Assembly: GCF_963378095.1 (NCBI RefSeq)
Contig: NZ_OY726397.1
Span: 2,604,001-2,668,000 of the forward strand
Length of the DNA: 64,000 bases
Reading direction: 5' to 3'
Origin: Mycolicibacterium sp. MU0053
Lineage (GTDB): Bacteria > Actinomycetota > Actinomycetes > Mycobacteriales > Mycobacteriaceae
Of the stretch, positions 1-9,247 are shown piece after piece. Position 1 is the first letter of the stretch, and each line of letters opens with the position of its first letter. Made by a program: the position numbers and the translations under genes. The notes beneath the pieces were generated by a model. That model was not told the DNA's origin. It did no database searches and saw nothing but the letters and a program-made list of their open reading frames with translations.

Positions 1-318
1 GACGCCGCCGACGTGGATCGTCGACAGCGAGCACGACCCGAGCAGCACGGTCGTCACGCCGTGCCGCAGGGACTCCGCGAGCGAGGGACCGCCGAGCACT
101 TCGATGTCGTAGTGCGTGTGGATGTCGATCATCCCGGGCAGCACCCAGTTGTCGGTGGCGTCGATGACCTGCGGGCAGCCGGTGGCGTCGAGTTCATGGG
201 GCGAGATCGCCACGACGTGGCCGCCGCGGATGCCGATGTTGCGGATCGCCGAGGGTGCGCCGGTGCCGTCGAACCAGCGGCCGTTGCGGATGATCGTGTC
301 GTAGGTCACAGCTGCCAT
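1..318 (-). CDS. N-acyl-D-amino-acid deacylase-family amidohydrolase (N-terminal part, cut by window edge)
   Basis: The first 106 codons of a gene running off the left edge. The ATG is at 318 and the frame stays open to base 1. The protein opens with a YDTIIRNG-WFDGTG start, then a small beta-sandwich region, then the metal-binding HTHYD motif (His67, His69) of the amidohydrolase superfamily. In this family a metal-dependent TIM barrel hydrolyses amides such as N-acyl-D-amino acids. It closely resembles the start of the complete paralogue at 58776-60557, which is the best guide to the missing part. An inverted repeat at 352-379 lies just upstream and probably controls it. The family is clear; the substrate is unknown. 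Confidence 0.85.
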   Translation of the reverse strand, partial: MAAVTYDTIIRNGRWFDGTGAPSAIRNIGIRGGHVVAISPHELDATGCPQVIDATDNWVLPGMIDIHTHYDIEVLGGPSLAESLRHGVTTVLLGSCSLSTIHVGGV

Positions 319-351
319 AGAACCCGGTTCCGCAGGCAGAGTCAACGATCT

Positions 352-379
352 AGTGAACAGATTTGCGAATTTGTTTACT
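352..379. promoter_or_regulatory. 28-bp inverted repeat, probable repressor operator
   Basis: An imperfect palindrome in which 11 of 14 base pairs match. The outer arms read AGTGAACA on the left and TGTTTACT on the right, with one G/T mismatch. It lies 34 bp upstream of the amidohydrolase ATG at 318, in the divergent intergenic region before the thioesterase at 523. Its size and symmetry fit a TetR-type operator; no cognate regulator gene is visible in this part of the window. Confidence 0.5.
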
Positions 380-522
380 CGGGGCCGTGAGCTGGGGTTC
401 GGCAAACTTAATGAGCCGAACTTCGGCCCGGGGCGTGCGACGAACGGGGCTGTTGGGGTTGTTCACCGCAGATTCCCGGCAGCGCCTGCCGAACTGGTTC
501 GGTCGCTACCTAAGCTGACTGG

Positions 523-1350
523 GTGCCCTCGTCGCTCAGTGCAGTTCTGGCCACCCTCGCGCTAGACCGGATTACCGCGACTTCTTTTGCCGGAGAACAG
601 CTCCCGGCGCCTGCCAATCACATTCTGGGGGGCCATATCTCGGCTCAGTCGCTGCTGGCGGCCAGCCGGACCGCGCCGGGGCGCGGGGTGCACAGCGTGC
701 ACACCTATTTCCTGCGCCCGGGCGATGCCCGCCGGCCGGTGAACTTCGAGGTCGTCGAACTGCAGGAGGGACGGACGTTTTCGGCCCGGCGCGTCACCGC
801 GCGCCAGGACGGACAGGTGCTGCTGGAAGCCATGGCGTCGTTCAAGTCCGCCGCCGACCCGAGCGCCGCCACCGTCGAGTACCAGCCACCGCTGCCGGCG
901 GTCCCCGAACCGGAGTCGCTGCCGCCGGTGCCCCCGCACGCCGCGGCCGACGGTGCTGCCGCTCAGATGCGGTTGGCCAGCCTGAGCTGGTTCGAACGGC
1001 GCATCGTCGACGAGGACCGGTTACCCCCGGCCCGGTCCCGGATGTGGTGGCGGCCCGACGGCGAGGTGCCCGACGAGCCGGAACTGGCCGCGGCGCTGGT
1101 GGCCTACCTGTCCGCGGTGACCCTGACCGAGCCCGCGTTCGCCGCGCGCGGCGGCCTGGTGCCCTCGGCGCAGCGGGACCACTCGGTGTGGTTTCACGGC
1201 GCACCGGTGCTGACCGACTGGCTGCTCTATGACCGGACCTCGCCCAGCAGCGCCAATGCCTTGGCGGTGGCCAGCGGCAGGATGTTCAACCGCAACGGCG
1301 ACCTGGTGTGCACCGTCACCCAGGAGATGTACTTCCCGCCGCCGCGCTGA
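523..1350 (+). CDS. tesB: Acyl-CoA thioesterase II (TesB family)
   Basis: A 275-residue double-hotdog thioesterase that hydrolyses acyl-CoA to free fatty acid and CoA in the cytoplasm. TesB hallmarks are GGHISAQ (36-42) and HTYFLRPGD (60-68) in the first hotdog, and an LLYDRTSP segment followed by a GRMFNRNGDLV strand in the second. Length is normal for the family (about 280). The start is GTG at 523. It is divergent from the amidohydrolase at 318, separated by about 200 bp that hold the inverted repeat at 352-379, so the two may share control. The family is secure; chain-length preference cannot be read from sequence. Confidence 0.9.
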   Translation: MPSSLSAVLATLALDRITATSFAGEQLPAPANHILGGHISAQSLLAASRTAPGRGVHSVHTYFLRPGDARRPVNFEVVELQEGRTFSARRVTARQDGQVLLEAMASFKSAADPSAATVEYQPPLPAVPEPESLPPVPPHAAADGAAAQMRLASLSWFERRIVDEDRLPPARSRMWWRPDGEVPDEPELAAALVAYLSAVTLTEPAFAARGGLVPSAQRDHSVWFHGAPVLTDWLLYDRTSPSSANALAVASGRMFNRNGDLVCTVTQEMYFPPPR

Positions 1351-1450
1351 GCACCGACCGCGGCGCGCGGCGAGTTTGGCATCGCCAGATCGGGGAACAC
1401 GCTTTTTTGACGGGGCTGTCGACGACGGCCCCCCGATCAAAGGAACAGCC

Positions 1451-1846
1451 ATGGACAGTGCCCTCTGGATCATCCTCGCGGTGGTTGCTGTACTGATCGT
1501 GGTGGGCGTGCTGTTGCTCGTCAGCCGCAGGCGGAACACCCAGTTGCATGGCAAAGCCGAACACATTCGGCACGAAACCCGCCAGGAGGCCGTCAAGGTC
1601 GACCAGCGGGCCGCGCTGGCCAAGGAGACCGAGGCTCGGGCGCGCGCCGCCGAGGCCGAGGCCGAGGCCAAGGCCGCCGAAGCGGAGCGCCTCGCCGGTC
1701 GGGCCCAAGAACACCGCAGCGCCGCCGACACCAGCCGACAGGATCTCGACGCTCGGCTCCAGCACGCCGACTCCATCGATCCCAAGGTCAAGGCCACCGA
1801 CCGCACCCAGCAGCCGCAGACCGAGGACCCGCCGCGGGCTCGGTGA
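1451..1846 (+). CDS. Small membrane-anchored coiled-coil protein
   Basis: A 131-residue protein of unknown function. One transmembrane helix (about residues 4-25) is followed by RRR, giving an N-out, C-in orientation. A long alanine- and glutamate-rich helix (about 40-105) has AEAEAEAKAAEAE-type repeats and is predicted to form a coiled coil; the tail is polar. The ATG at 1451 has an AAAGGA ribosome site. It stands alone between the thioesterase and the convergent cyp140, with only 4 bp to the latter's stop. The layout resembles small scaffold proteins of the mycobacterial envelope, but no function is assigned. Confidence 0.7.
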   Translation: MDSALWIILAVVAVLIVVGVLLLVSRRRNTQLHGKAEHIRHETRQEAVKVDQRAALAKETEARARAAEAEAEAKAAEAERLAGRAQEHRSAADTSRQDLDARLQHADSIDPKVKATDRTQQPQTEDPPRAR

Positions 1847-1850
1847 CGGC

Positions 1851-3182
1851 TCAGGGCGCTGAGCGGCCCGGCACCGCCCGCTCGCGGGCGGTGCCCAGCC
1901 GCACCGGCAGCGCCGACCACCCGCGCAGGACCCGCGTATCCCGCCGAATTCCCGCGCCGCCGATGCGGGCATCGGGGAAGCGGTCGAAGAATGCCCGCAG
2001 CCCCACCTCGCCCTCGGCGCGCGCCAGCGCGGCGCCGAGACAGAAGTGCCGCCCGGCCGAAAACGACAGGTGCCGAGCGGCATTGGGCCGGGTGATGTCG
2101 AACCGGTGGGGCTCCTCGAACACCTTCGGATCGCGATTGGCCGCGGCCAAGTAGGTCACCACCATCTCGCCCGCCCGGATCGGCGTACCCGCCAACTCGG
2201 TGTCGACGGCGGCGAAGCGGGCGGTCAGCTGCACCGGCGAGTCCAGCCGCAGAATCTCCTCTACGGCGCCGGGCCAGTGCTGCGGCCGCGCGCGCAGTAG
2301 CTCGAGCTGCTCCGGCGCGTCGATCAGCATGCGGATGCCGTTGCCCAGTAGGTTCACGGTCGTTTCGAAGCCCGCCGCCAACACCAGGCCCGCAGTGGCC
2401 CGCAACTCGGCATCGTCGAGCAAGGCACCCTCGTCGGCCGCCCGGATCAACTGGCTCATCAGATCGTCGCCGGCGCTGCCGCGCAGCGTCGCCAGATGGT
2501 CGGCCAGCCATGCGTCGAACCCGGTGAGACCGCTCTGGACCCGTCGGTACTGCGGCCAGGTCAGGCCGATATCCAGGCTGGGCGCGCCCAGTTCGCCGAA
2601 CTCGAGCACCCGCGGGCGGTCCCGCTCCGGCACACCGAGGATGTCGCTGATCACCGCCACCGGCAGCTGTGCGCAGTACTGCTCCACGACGTCGACCACG
2701 CCCGACTGCGCGGCCAGCCGGTCGAGCAGCGCGGCGGCGGTCTCCTCGACCCGGTCCCGCAGATTCGCCACCGCGCGCGCGGTGAACACCGAGGACACGG
2801 TCTTGCGGTAGCGGGTGTGCGCGGGCGGTTCGACGGCCAACAGCGACGGCGGGTGCAGCGGATGCAGGCTCGGCGGGCGGGTGCGCGCCTCCAGCCACCG
2901 CAACGGCGCGGGCAGACTGGTGCCCAGCGACCGCACCTGGAAGTCGTCGGAGCGCAGCACCGCACCGGCGACGGCATGGTCGGGGGTCAGATAGCTCACC
3001 CGACACCGGATCAGCTCCCCGCGCTCGTGTAACTCGTCGCAGAAAGCCACCGGATTCGCGCGCACGGACGGGTCGGCGAGCAGCCGGGCCTGCGGATCCC
3101 CACCCTTGGCCGCCGCGCGGGATATCGCCCGCACGAACCCGTGCATGGCCAGCCAGTGCAAGCGCTGTTGCATGGGTTTCAC
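1851..3182 (-). CDS. cyp140: Cytochrome P450 CYP140
   Basis: A 443-residue soluble P450. The I-helix oxygen motif AGFETT, the K-helix EEILR (ExxR) and the heme loop FSAGRHFCLG (axial thiolate Cys381) are all intact. From memory the sequence tracks M. tuberculosis CYP140 (Rv1880c) along its whole length, including the N-terminal LHWLAMHG segment, so the family call is firm. Its physiological substrate is not established. The start is GTG at 3182; an internal ATG three codons later is an alternative. The stop is 4 bp from the convergent gene at 1846, and a strong hairpin covers its last codons. An rpfC-type gene lies nearby, as in M. tuberculosis. Confidence 0.92.
   Translation of the reverse strand: MKPMQQRLHWLAMHGFVRAISRAAAKGGDPQARLLADPSVRANPVAFCDELHERGELIRCRVSYLTPDHAVAGAVLRSDDFQVRSLGTSLPAPLRWLEARTRPPSLHPLHPPSLLAVEPPAHTRYRKTVSSVFTARAVANLRDRVEETAAALLDRLAAQSGVVDVVEQYCAQLPVAVISDILGVPERDRPRVLEFGELGAPSLDIGLTWPQYRRVQSGLTGFDAWLADHLATLRGSAGDDLMSQLIRAADEGALLDDAELRATAGLVLAAGFETTVNLLGNGIRMLIDAPEQLELLRARPQHWPGAVEEILRLDSPVQLTARFAAVDTELAGTPIRAGEMVVTYLAAANRDPKVFEEPHRFDITRPNAARHLSFSAGRHFCLGAALARAEGEVGLRAFFDRFPDARIGGAGIRRDTRVLRGWSALPVRLGTARERAVPGRSAP
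1871..1894. terminator. Hairpin at the cyp140 3' end
   Basis: A perfect 10-bp stem (GCACCGCCCG paired with CGGGCGGTGC) with a CTCG loop, inside the last codons of cyp140 and just past the stop of the convergent gene at 1846. There is no T-tract, so if it terminates transcription it does so as the GC-rich, tail-less type proposed for mycobacteria. Confidence 0.35.
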
Positions 3183-3248
3183 GCTACCGCGCCGCGCCGA
3201 AGGCCGATTCCGTTGTCGGTCGGCGTGCCGACGGCATAGGCTCCTGCC

Positions 3249-3656
3249 ATGTCTGTCCGTGCTGGTCTGGTCGCGATGTCCGTGCTGGGACTGCTGGGTT
3301 CGTTCGGCGCCGTGGGGGTCGCGGCCGCCGAACCCGAGCCGGAGCCGATCCGGTGTGAGTACACGATGAGTGATCCACAGGTGGTCGACGTGTCGGGCAC
3401 CAAGATGGTCAACGCGTCACTGACCCCGTCCGGGTGCAACGGCACCGCCGAGCCGACGTCGTCGCAGGTGTGTCTGTCCACCGGCAGCCAGGCCGGCCGC
3501 TGCGCGGAGCTGCCGGGCTACTCCACAGCCCAGGTGTACCTGTCGCCGTATGTTCCGGGCCAGGCCTACACGGTGCGCGGTCGCGGCTGCGCCAACCAGG
3601 CCCAACCGCCGTTGGCGTTCTGCTCGACGCTGGGCCCCAAGACCGTCACGCTCTGA
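3249..3656 (+). CDS. Small secreted protein, four mature cysteines
   Basis: A 135-residue exported protein of unknown function. A Sec signal peptide covers about residues 1-27 (AGLVAMSVLGLLG core, AAA cleavage region). The mature part has an acidic-proline start (EPEPEPI) and four of its cysteines could pair. The rest looks like a small beta-rich domain. It is divergent from cyp140, with a 66-bp gap, and ends one base before the convergent cyp124 stop. It belongs to the many small exported mycobacterial proteins without assigned roles; several others occur in this window (8191, 13301, 14426). Confidence 0.75.
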   Translation: MSVRAGLVAMSVLGLLGSFGAVGVAAAEPEPEPIRCEYTMSDPQVVDVSGTKMVNASLTPSGCNGTAEPTSSQVCLSTGSQAGRCAELPGYSTAQVYLSPYVPGQAYTVRGRGCANQAQPPLAFCSTLGPKTVTL

Positions 3657-3657
3657 C

Positions 3658-4959
3658 TCACGCCCGCGGCGGCGTCCACCCGATCGGCAGCCGCTTGATC
3701 CCGTGGATGAACGCCGAGAGCAGTCGCGCGGGCTCGTCGGTGACGGCGATGTCGGGAATCTGTCGACGCAATTCGTCGAACGCGACGGTGATCTCGCGCC
3801 GGGCCAGGTTGGCGCCCAGGCAGAAATGCACGCCACCGCCGCCGTAGCCGAGGTGCGGATTGGGGTCGCGTCGGACGTCGAAGCGCCACGGATCGACGAA
3901 CTTGTCCTCATCGCGGTTGGCCGAGCAGTACCACATGGTGACCTTGTCGCCCGCCGCCATCGAGACGCCGGAGAGCTCGAAATCCCGGGTCAAGGTGCGC
4001 CGCATGTAGACCACGGGGGAGGCCCACCGCACGATCTCCTCCACGGCCGTCGGCGCCACCGCGGCGAAGTCGTCCCACCAGATCCGGCGCTGCTCGGGGT
4101 ACCGGGTCAGGGCCAGCAGGCCGTGGCTGATGGCGTTGCGGGTGGTTTCGTTGCCGGCCACGACCAGCAGGATGAAGAACGACGCCACCTCCATGGAGGT
4201 CAACCGCTGCCCGTCGACCTCGGCCTGCACCAGGCTCGTGGTCAGGTCGTCCTGCGGTGCGGAGCGGCGCGCCTCGGCCAGTTCATGGGCGTACGCCCCG
4301 ATTTCCATTGCGACACCGGAGAATTCATCGAAGTCAGTGGTCAGGTCCGGATCGCCGAAACCGAGGATGATGTTGGTCCAGTGGAACACCCGGTCGTGGT
4401 CCTCGGCGGGAATGCCCATCATGTCGCAGATGACCTGCAGCGGCAGCGGGCCCGCCAGGTCGGCCACCAGATCGCCGCGGCCGTCGGGGTTGCGCGCAAT
4501 CATCTCGGTGACCAGCCGCCGGGCGCGGTCGTGGACCGAGGCCTCGATCTTGGCGACCACCTTCGGGGTGAACGCGCGACTGACGATCGAGCGCAGGCGC
4601 TGATGGCGCGGGTCATCGAGGACGATCATCGATCCGAAGAACTCCGAGACCTCGGGCACGCCGTCGCCGATGGTGATGCTCGGGCTCGAGCTGAAGATAT
4701 CCGGATGGCGACTGGCGAAATGGACGTCGTCGTAACGGGTCAGGGCCCAATGCCCGGGGCCGCGCTCATAGCCCTCGAATTCGACCTCGTCGAAGAACTT
4801 GATGGGTGCCTCGCGTCGTAGTGTCGCGAACGCGCCGTCGCGGAAGTCGTCATCGTGGGACCAGAATTTCCACCGCCCGAAATCCACCTCGGACAGCGCC
4901 ACCGGCGGCGGGGGCTGTCCGTTTGTCTTCTCGGCGATCCGCGTCAAAGAGGCCACCAC
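3658..4959 (-). CDS. cyp124: Cytochrome P450 CYP124, methyl-branched lipid omega-hydroxylase
   Basis: A 433-residue P450 that follows M. tuberculosis CYP124 (Rv2266) closely from memory, including the N-terminal FWSHDDDFRDGAF region and a strongly conserved middle. Key sites are AGNETTRN in the I helix, EEIVRW (ExxR) and the heme loop YGGGGVHFCLGANLARRE with Cys380 as thiolate ligand. CYP124 enzymes hydroxylate the terminal carbon of methyl-branched lipids, including phytanic acid and cholesterol side chains. The start is ATG at 4959, divergent from the PLP enzyme at 5038. It fits the sterol-catabolism theme with the CYP125-family gene at 11886 and ipdC at 14828. No KstR-type box was seen upstream. 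Confidence 0.93.
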   Translation of the reverse strand: MVASLTRIAEKTNGQPPPPVALSEVDFGRWKFWSHDDDFRDGAFATLRREAPIKFFDEVEFEGYERGPGHWALTRYDDVHFASRHPDIFSSSPSITIGDGVPEVSEFFGSMIVLDDPRHQRLRSIVSRAFTPKVVAKIEASVHDRARRLVTEMIARNPDGRGDLVADLAGPLPLQVICDMMGIPAEDHDRVFHWTNIILGFGDPDLTTDFDEFSGVAMEIGAYAHELAEARRSAPQDDLTTSLVQAEVDGQRLTSMEVASFFILLVVAGNETTRNAISHGLLALTRYPEQRRIWWDDFAAVAPTAVEEIVRWASPVVYMRRTLTRDFELSGVSMAAGDKVTMWYCSANRDEDKFVDPWRFDVRRDPNPHLGYGGGGVHFCLGANLARREITVAFDELRRQIPDIAVTDEPARLLSAFIHGIKRLPIGWTPPRA

Positions 4960-5037
4960 TGCAAGCTACCAACCCGGGGGCCGGTGCTGGCACACTTTGG
5001 GATTCGGCACGGCCACAGCGATGACGACGGAGCCAAC

Positions 5038-6147
5038 GTGACCCTTCCCGACCTGCTTTGCGGGGCCTGCGGGGCCCGGTACGGCGTGGCGACCCTGGCG
5101 TGGCGGTGTGGCTGCGGCGGGGTGCTCGACGTTGCGCGCAACGAGTCGACACTGCACCTCGACACGGCGGCCCGGCACCGAAATTCCTTGTGGCGCTATG
5201 AATCGGTCCTGCCGGTGGGCTACGACGCAGCGGTCAGCCTCGGCGAGGGGTGCTCTCCGCTGGTGCCGGCAGCGACCGCGCCCAACGTTCGATTCAAGCT
5301 GGACTACCTGATGCCGACGGCGTCGTTCAAGGATCGCGGTGCGGTGGTGCTGGCCACGCTGGCGCGCCGACTCGGTGTCGCGGCCGCGGTCCTCGACAGC
5401 AGCGGCAACGCCGGGGCCGCCGCCGCGGCGTATCTGGCGCGCGCGGCGGTGCCGTGCCGGATTCATGTCCCCGCGGCGACGTCGCGGGCCAAGCTCGCGC
5501 AGCTGCGCGCCCACGGGGCGCAGGTGGTGGCGGCGGGGACCCGGGCGGATGCCGCCGCGGCCGCGCGGTCGGCGGCAACGGAGCCGGGCGTGTTCTACGC
5601 CAGCCACGTCTACCAGCCGTACTTTCTGCACGGCGTCAAGACCTACGGTTACGAACTCTGGGAGCAGTGCGGGCGCCGCCTGCCGGACACCGTGGTGGTC
5701 CCGGTCGGCAACGGCACCCTGCTGCTGGGCTGTGCACTGGCGTTCGGCGAACTCCTCCGGTCCGGTCTGGCCGAACGAATGCCGACCTTAGTGGCCGTGC
5801 AGGCGGCGCGGTGCGCGCCGATCGCCGCGGCCTACGACGCCGGATCCGCCGAGGTGGCCCCGGCCGGGGCGGCGGAGACGGTCGCCGAGGGCATCGCGAT
5901 CGCGGACCCGCCGCGGGGCGCCCAGATCCTGGCGGCGATCCGCCGTAGTGCGGGTGCGGTGGTGACCGTCAGCGACGACGAAATTGTCTCCGCCCGCGCC
6001 GAACTCGGAGCTCAGGGACTTTTCGTGGAACCCACCGCGGCGGTCTGCTGGGCGGCGGTGCGCCGCCGGGCCCCGGTGGTCCCGGCACTACGAGCGGCCG
6101 ACGTCGTCGTCCCGTTGTGCGGTGCGGGGCTCAAGCACCCCGATTAG
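5038..6147 (+). CDS. Threonine synthase-like PLP-dependent enzyme
   Basis: A 369-residue fold-type II PLP enzyme. The N-terminus carries a zinc-ribbon-like set of cysteines (Cys8, Cys11, Cys24, Cys26). PTASFKDRG supplies the Schiff-base lysine (Lys98), SSGNAG (121-126) binds the phosphate, and PVGNGTLLLG is the second phosphate loop. This layout matches threonine synthase-like proteins, which eliminate or replace a beta/gamma substituent of an amino acid. It is not near thrA or thrB, so it is probably a paralogue rather than the housekeeping enzyme. GTG at 5038 is chosen because the zinc ribbon begins right there; the frame stays open upstream. It is divergent from cyp124. Confidence 0.8.
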   Translation: MTLPDLLCGACGARYGVATLAWRCGCGGVLDVARNESTLHLDTAARHRNSLWRYESVLPVGYDAAVSLGEGCSPLVPAATAPNVRFKLDYLMPTASFKDRGAVVLATLARRLGVAAAVLDSSGNAGAAAAAYLARAAVPCRIHVPAATSRAKLAQLRAHGAQVVAAGTRADAAAAARSAATEPGVFYASHVYQPYFLHGVKTYGYELWEQCGRRLPDTVVVPVGNGTLLLGCALAFGELLRSGLAERMPTLVAVQAARCAPIAAAYDAGSAEVAPAGAAETVAEGIAIADPPRGAQILAAIRRSAGAVVTVSDDEIVSARAELGAQGLFVEPTAAVCWAAVRRRAPVVPALRAADVVVPLCGAGLKHPD

Positions 6148-6153
6148 CGCGGG

Positions 6154-7300
<1,147 letters not shown>

Positions 7301-7303
7301 GGC

Positions 7304-8194
7304 GTGGATCCCAAACTCGCCGGACTGGCGTTCGCCGCCGGCCTGGTCGCCGTCCTGAACCCCTGCGGGTTCGCGATGTTGCCCGCCTACCTGACCTTGG
7401 TGGTGGCCGGCCCGGCGACCGGTCGCCGCGCCGCGCTGGGACGGGCCGCCGTGGCCGCGGTGGCGATGACCCTGGGCTTCATCGCGGTGTTCGCGGTGTT
7501 CGGCGCGCTGACCGTGGCGGTGGCGTCCGCCATTCAGCAGTACCTGCCCGCGGTCACGGTGCTCATCGGCGTGCTGCTGGTGGTGCTGGGGGGCTGGTTG
7601 CTGAGCGGACGGGAACTGCGGTTCGCGCTGCCCGGGGGTCTGGCCGAGCGCACGCAGCGCGCGCCGACGGTCCGGCTGGTCTCGATGTTCGGCTACGGAC
7701 TCGGGTTCGCGGTGGCGTCGCTGTCGTGCACCATCGGGCCGTTCCTGGCCGTGACCGCCGCCGGCGCCCGGGCGTCGTCGTGGACCGCGGCCGCGCTGGT
7801 GTACCTGAGTTACGCCGCCGGTTTCGCCCTGGTCGTGGGGACCCTGGCGGTCGCTGCCGCGCTCGCCAGTTCCGCGCTGGCGGATCGGTTGCGTCGGGTG
7901 CTGCCGATCATCAACCGGGTCGGGGGAGCGGTCGTGGTGCTGGTCGGTCTCTATGTCGCCTACTACGGCGTCTACGAATTGCGGTTGTTCCACGGCGGCG
8001 CCGGGCCGTCCGATCCGCTGATCGCGGCCGCGGGCCGGGTGCAGGCCGTACTGGCGGGGTGGGTGCACACCCATGGCGCCTGGCCGTGGCTGGCGGCCCT
8101 GGCCGTCCTGGTGGCAATCGCGCTGTGCTGGCGATTGTTTCGCGCGCACCCCGATGGTGCCGGCTCCGACGATGCCGTTAGCATTCGGCCATGA
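7304..8194 (+). CDS. CcdA/DsbD-type membrane electron transporter
   Basis: A 296-residue membrane protein with about seven helices and the CcdA/DsbD transmembrane cysteine pair: Cys21 in LNPCGFAMLPAY and Cys142 in SLSCTIGPFL. Such proteins carry reducing equivalents from cytoplasmic thioredoxin to extracytoplasmic thiol enzymes. The gene begins with GTG 3 bp after the mpt53 stop, the same pairing as Rv2878c-Rv2877c, so MPT53 is its likely partner. A soluble tail of about 20 residues follows the last helix. The stop overlaps the next start by 4 bp, suggesting translational coupling. Confidence 0.85.
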   Translation: MDPKLAGLAFAAGLVAVLNPCGFAMLPAYLTLVVAGPATGRRAALGRAAVAAVAMTLGFIAVFAVFGALTVAVASAIQQYLPAVTVLIGVLLVVLGGWLLSGRELRFALPGGLAERTQRAPTVRLVSMFGYGLGFAVASLSCTIGPFLAVTAAGARASSWTAAALVYLSYAAGFALVVGTLAVAAALASSALADRLRRVLPIINRVGGAVVVLVGLYVAYYGVYELRLFHGGAGPSDPLIAAAGRVQAVLAGWVHTHGAWPWLAALAVLVAIALCWRLFRAHPDGAGSDDAVSIRP

Positions 8195-8724
8195 TCCGAG
8201 CGGCACTGATCCCGGCCGGCGTGCTCGCGTTCTGTTCCGTGGGCCTGGCCACGGCCACCGCCGATCCCGGGCCCGCACCCGCCCAGGATTCCGCGGTGGC
8301 CTATCTGATCGGCAGCTGTTACGACCCGAGCCAACCGGTGGTGGAGCAGCCCCAGACCCTGGTCTACGGCTGCGACCACACCAGCGTGATGGTGGACATG
8401 ACCTGGACGTCGTGGGATGCCGAGGGTGCGCGCGGCACCGGCATCGACGATGCCGTCGAGTGTCAACCGAACTGTGCCGAGGGGCCCCGGATCACTTATC
8501 CGATCGTCGTGCACGCCTGGAACCCGCGGCCGGCCAGCGCCGAAGGGTGTCCGGCGGGCGTGCAGTTCTATCGCGACTACACCGTCGCCTACCCCGAGGG
8601 GGCGCCGCCGTGGGTGCAGCCGGGGACGTCCTGGACCGAGGACGTGGACTACTTCTGGCTCGACGGGGTGCCGGCGGTGCACTTCAAGAACCAGGAACCT
8701 CTGTCGTGCACACCCCTGAGTTGA
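8191..8724 (+). CDS. Cysteine-rich secreted protein coupled to the CcdA-like gene
   Basis: A 177-residue exported protein of unknown function. The signal peptide covers about residues 1-24. The mature chain has six cysteines (in GSCYD, YGCDH, VECQPNC, EGCPAG and LSCTP), an even number that suits three disulfides, and is rich in Trp and Pro. Its ATG overlaps the stop of the CcdA-like gene by 4 bp, so it is probably translated from the same mRNA as mpt53. That makes it a candidate substrate or partner of MPT53, an inference from context only. Its stop codon lies within the DosR-like box that precedes fdxA. Confidence 0.75.
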   Translation: MIRAALIPAGVLAFCSVGLATATADPGPAPAQDSAVAYLIGSCYDPSQPVVEQPQTLVYGCDHTSVMVDMTWTSWDAEGARGTGIDDAVECQPNCAEGPRITYPIVVHAWNPRPASAEGCPAGVQFYRDYTVAYPEGAPPWVQPGTSWTEDVDYFWLDGVPAVHFKNQEPLSCTPLS

Positions 8725-8741
8725 GGGACTGAGGTCCCGGC
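8722..8741 (+). promoter_or_regulatory. DosR (DevR) box upstream of fdxA
   Basis: The core GGGACTGAGGTCCC (8725-8738) matches the DosR consensus core GGGACTWWAGTCCC at 12 of 14 positions and keeps the dyad. It lies 57 bp upstream of the fdxA start, a normal distance, and fdxA is a known DosR-regulon gene in M. tuberculosis. A weaker GGGACC-type half match follows near 8747. The box overlaps the TGA of the preceding gene. Confidence 0.75.
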
Positions 8742-8797
8742 AACGGGGGACCTTCGGCTGGTACCCGCAACCGCAAGTTACATCTACCGTCGGGGCC

Positions 8798-9139
8798 ATG
8801 ACCTATGTGATCGGTAGTGCGTGCGTGGACGTCGTCGACAAATCCTGTGTGCAGGACTGCCCGGCCGACTGCATCTACGAGGGCGAGCGGTCGTTGTACA
8901 TCAACCCCGACGAGTGCGTCGACTGTGCGGCCTGCGCGTTCATCTGCAAGGTGGACGCGATCTATTACGAGAGTGACCTGCCCGAAGACCAACGCCGGCA
9001 CCTGGCCGACAACGCCGCCTTCTTCACGCAGATATTGCCCGGCCGCGGCGCGCCGCTGGGCTCACCGGGTGGTGCGGCCGGACTGGGACCGGTCGGCGTG
9101 GACACGCCGATGGTCGCCGCGATGCCCAGAAAAGTCTGA
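8798..9139 (+). CDS. fdxA: Seven-iron ferredoxin FdxA
   Basis: A 113-residue bacterial 7Fe ferredoxin. Cysteines at 9, 17, 21 and 25, and at 40, 43, 46 and 50 (CVDCAACAFIC), build one 3Fe-4S and one 4Fe-4S cluster. The C-terminal extension ending in GVDTPMVAA is typical of actinobacterial FdxA. From memory it aligns along its length with Rv2007c. It is a low-potential electron carrier, induced by hypoxia and NO through DosR in M. tuberculosis; a DosR box at 8722-8741 supports the same control here. It could feed the window's P450s, but nothing in the sequence shows that partnership. Confidence 0.95.
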   Translation: MTYVIGSACVDVVDKSCVQDCPADCIYEGERSLYINPDECVDCAACAFICKVDAIYYESDLPEDQRRHLADNAAFFTQILPGRGAPLGSPGGAAGLGPVGVDTPMVAAMPRKV

Positions 9140-9247
9140 GCCAGCATTCGCGTTTCGGCCCTCGATGCGGTAGAGAAAAGCACTGAAGTCACGTGCCCGG
9201 GGTCCGCTGCGGCGCTGCGGCGGTCCGGACACGAAGGGAGATGCAGC

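Noticed and set aside
1021..3006. A 661-codon open frame on the minus strand overlapping cyp140 and the two genes before it
   Set aside because: It lies within the sense frames of cyp140 and its neighbours and has no domain.
8745..8771. A second DosR-like site after the first
   Set aside because: Only the first half (GGGAC) matches; the second half lacks the GTCCC arm, so it is not called as a site.
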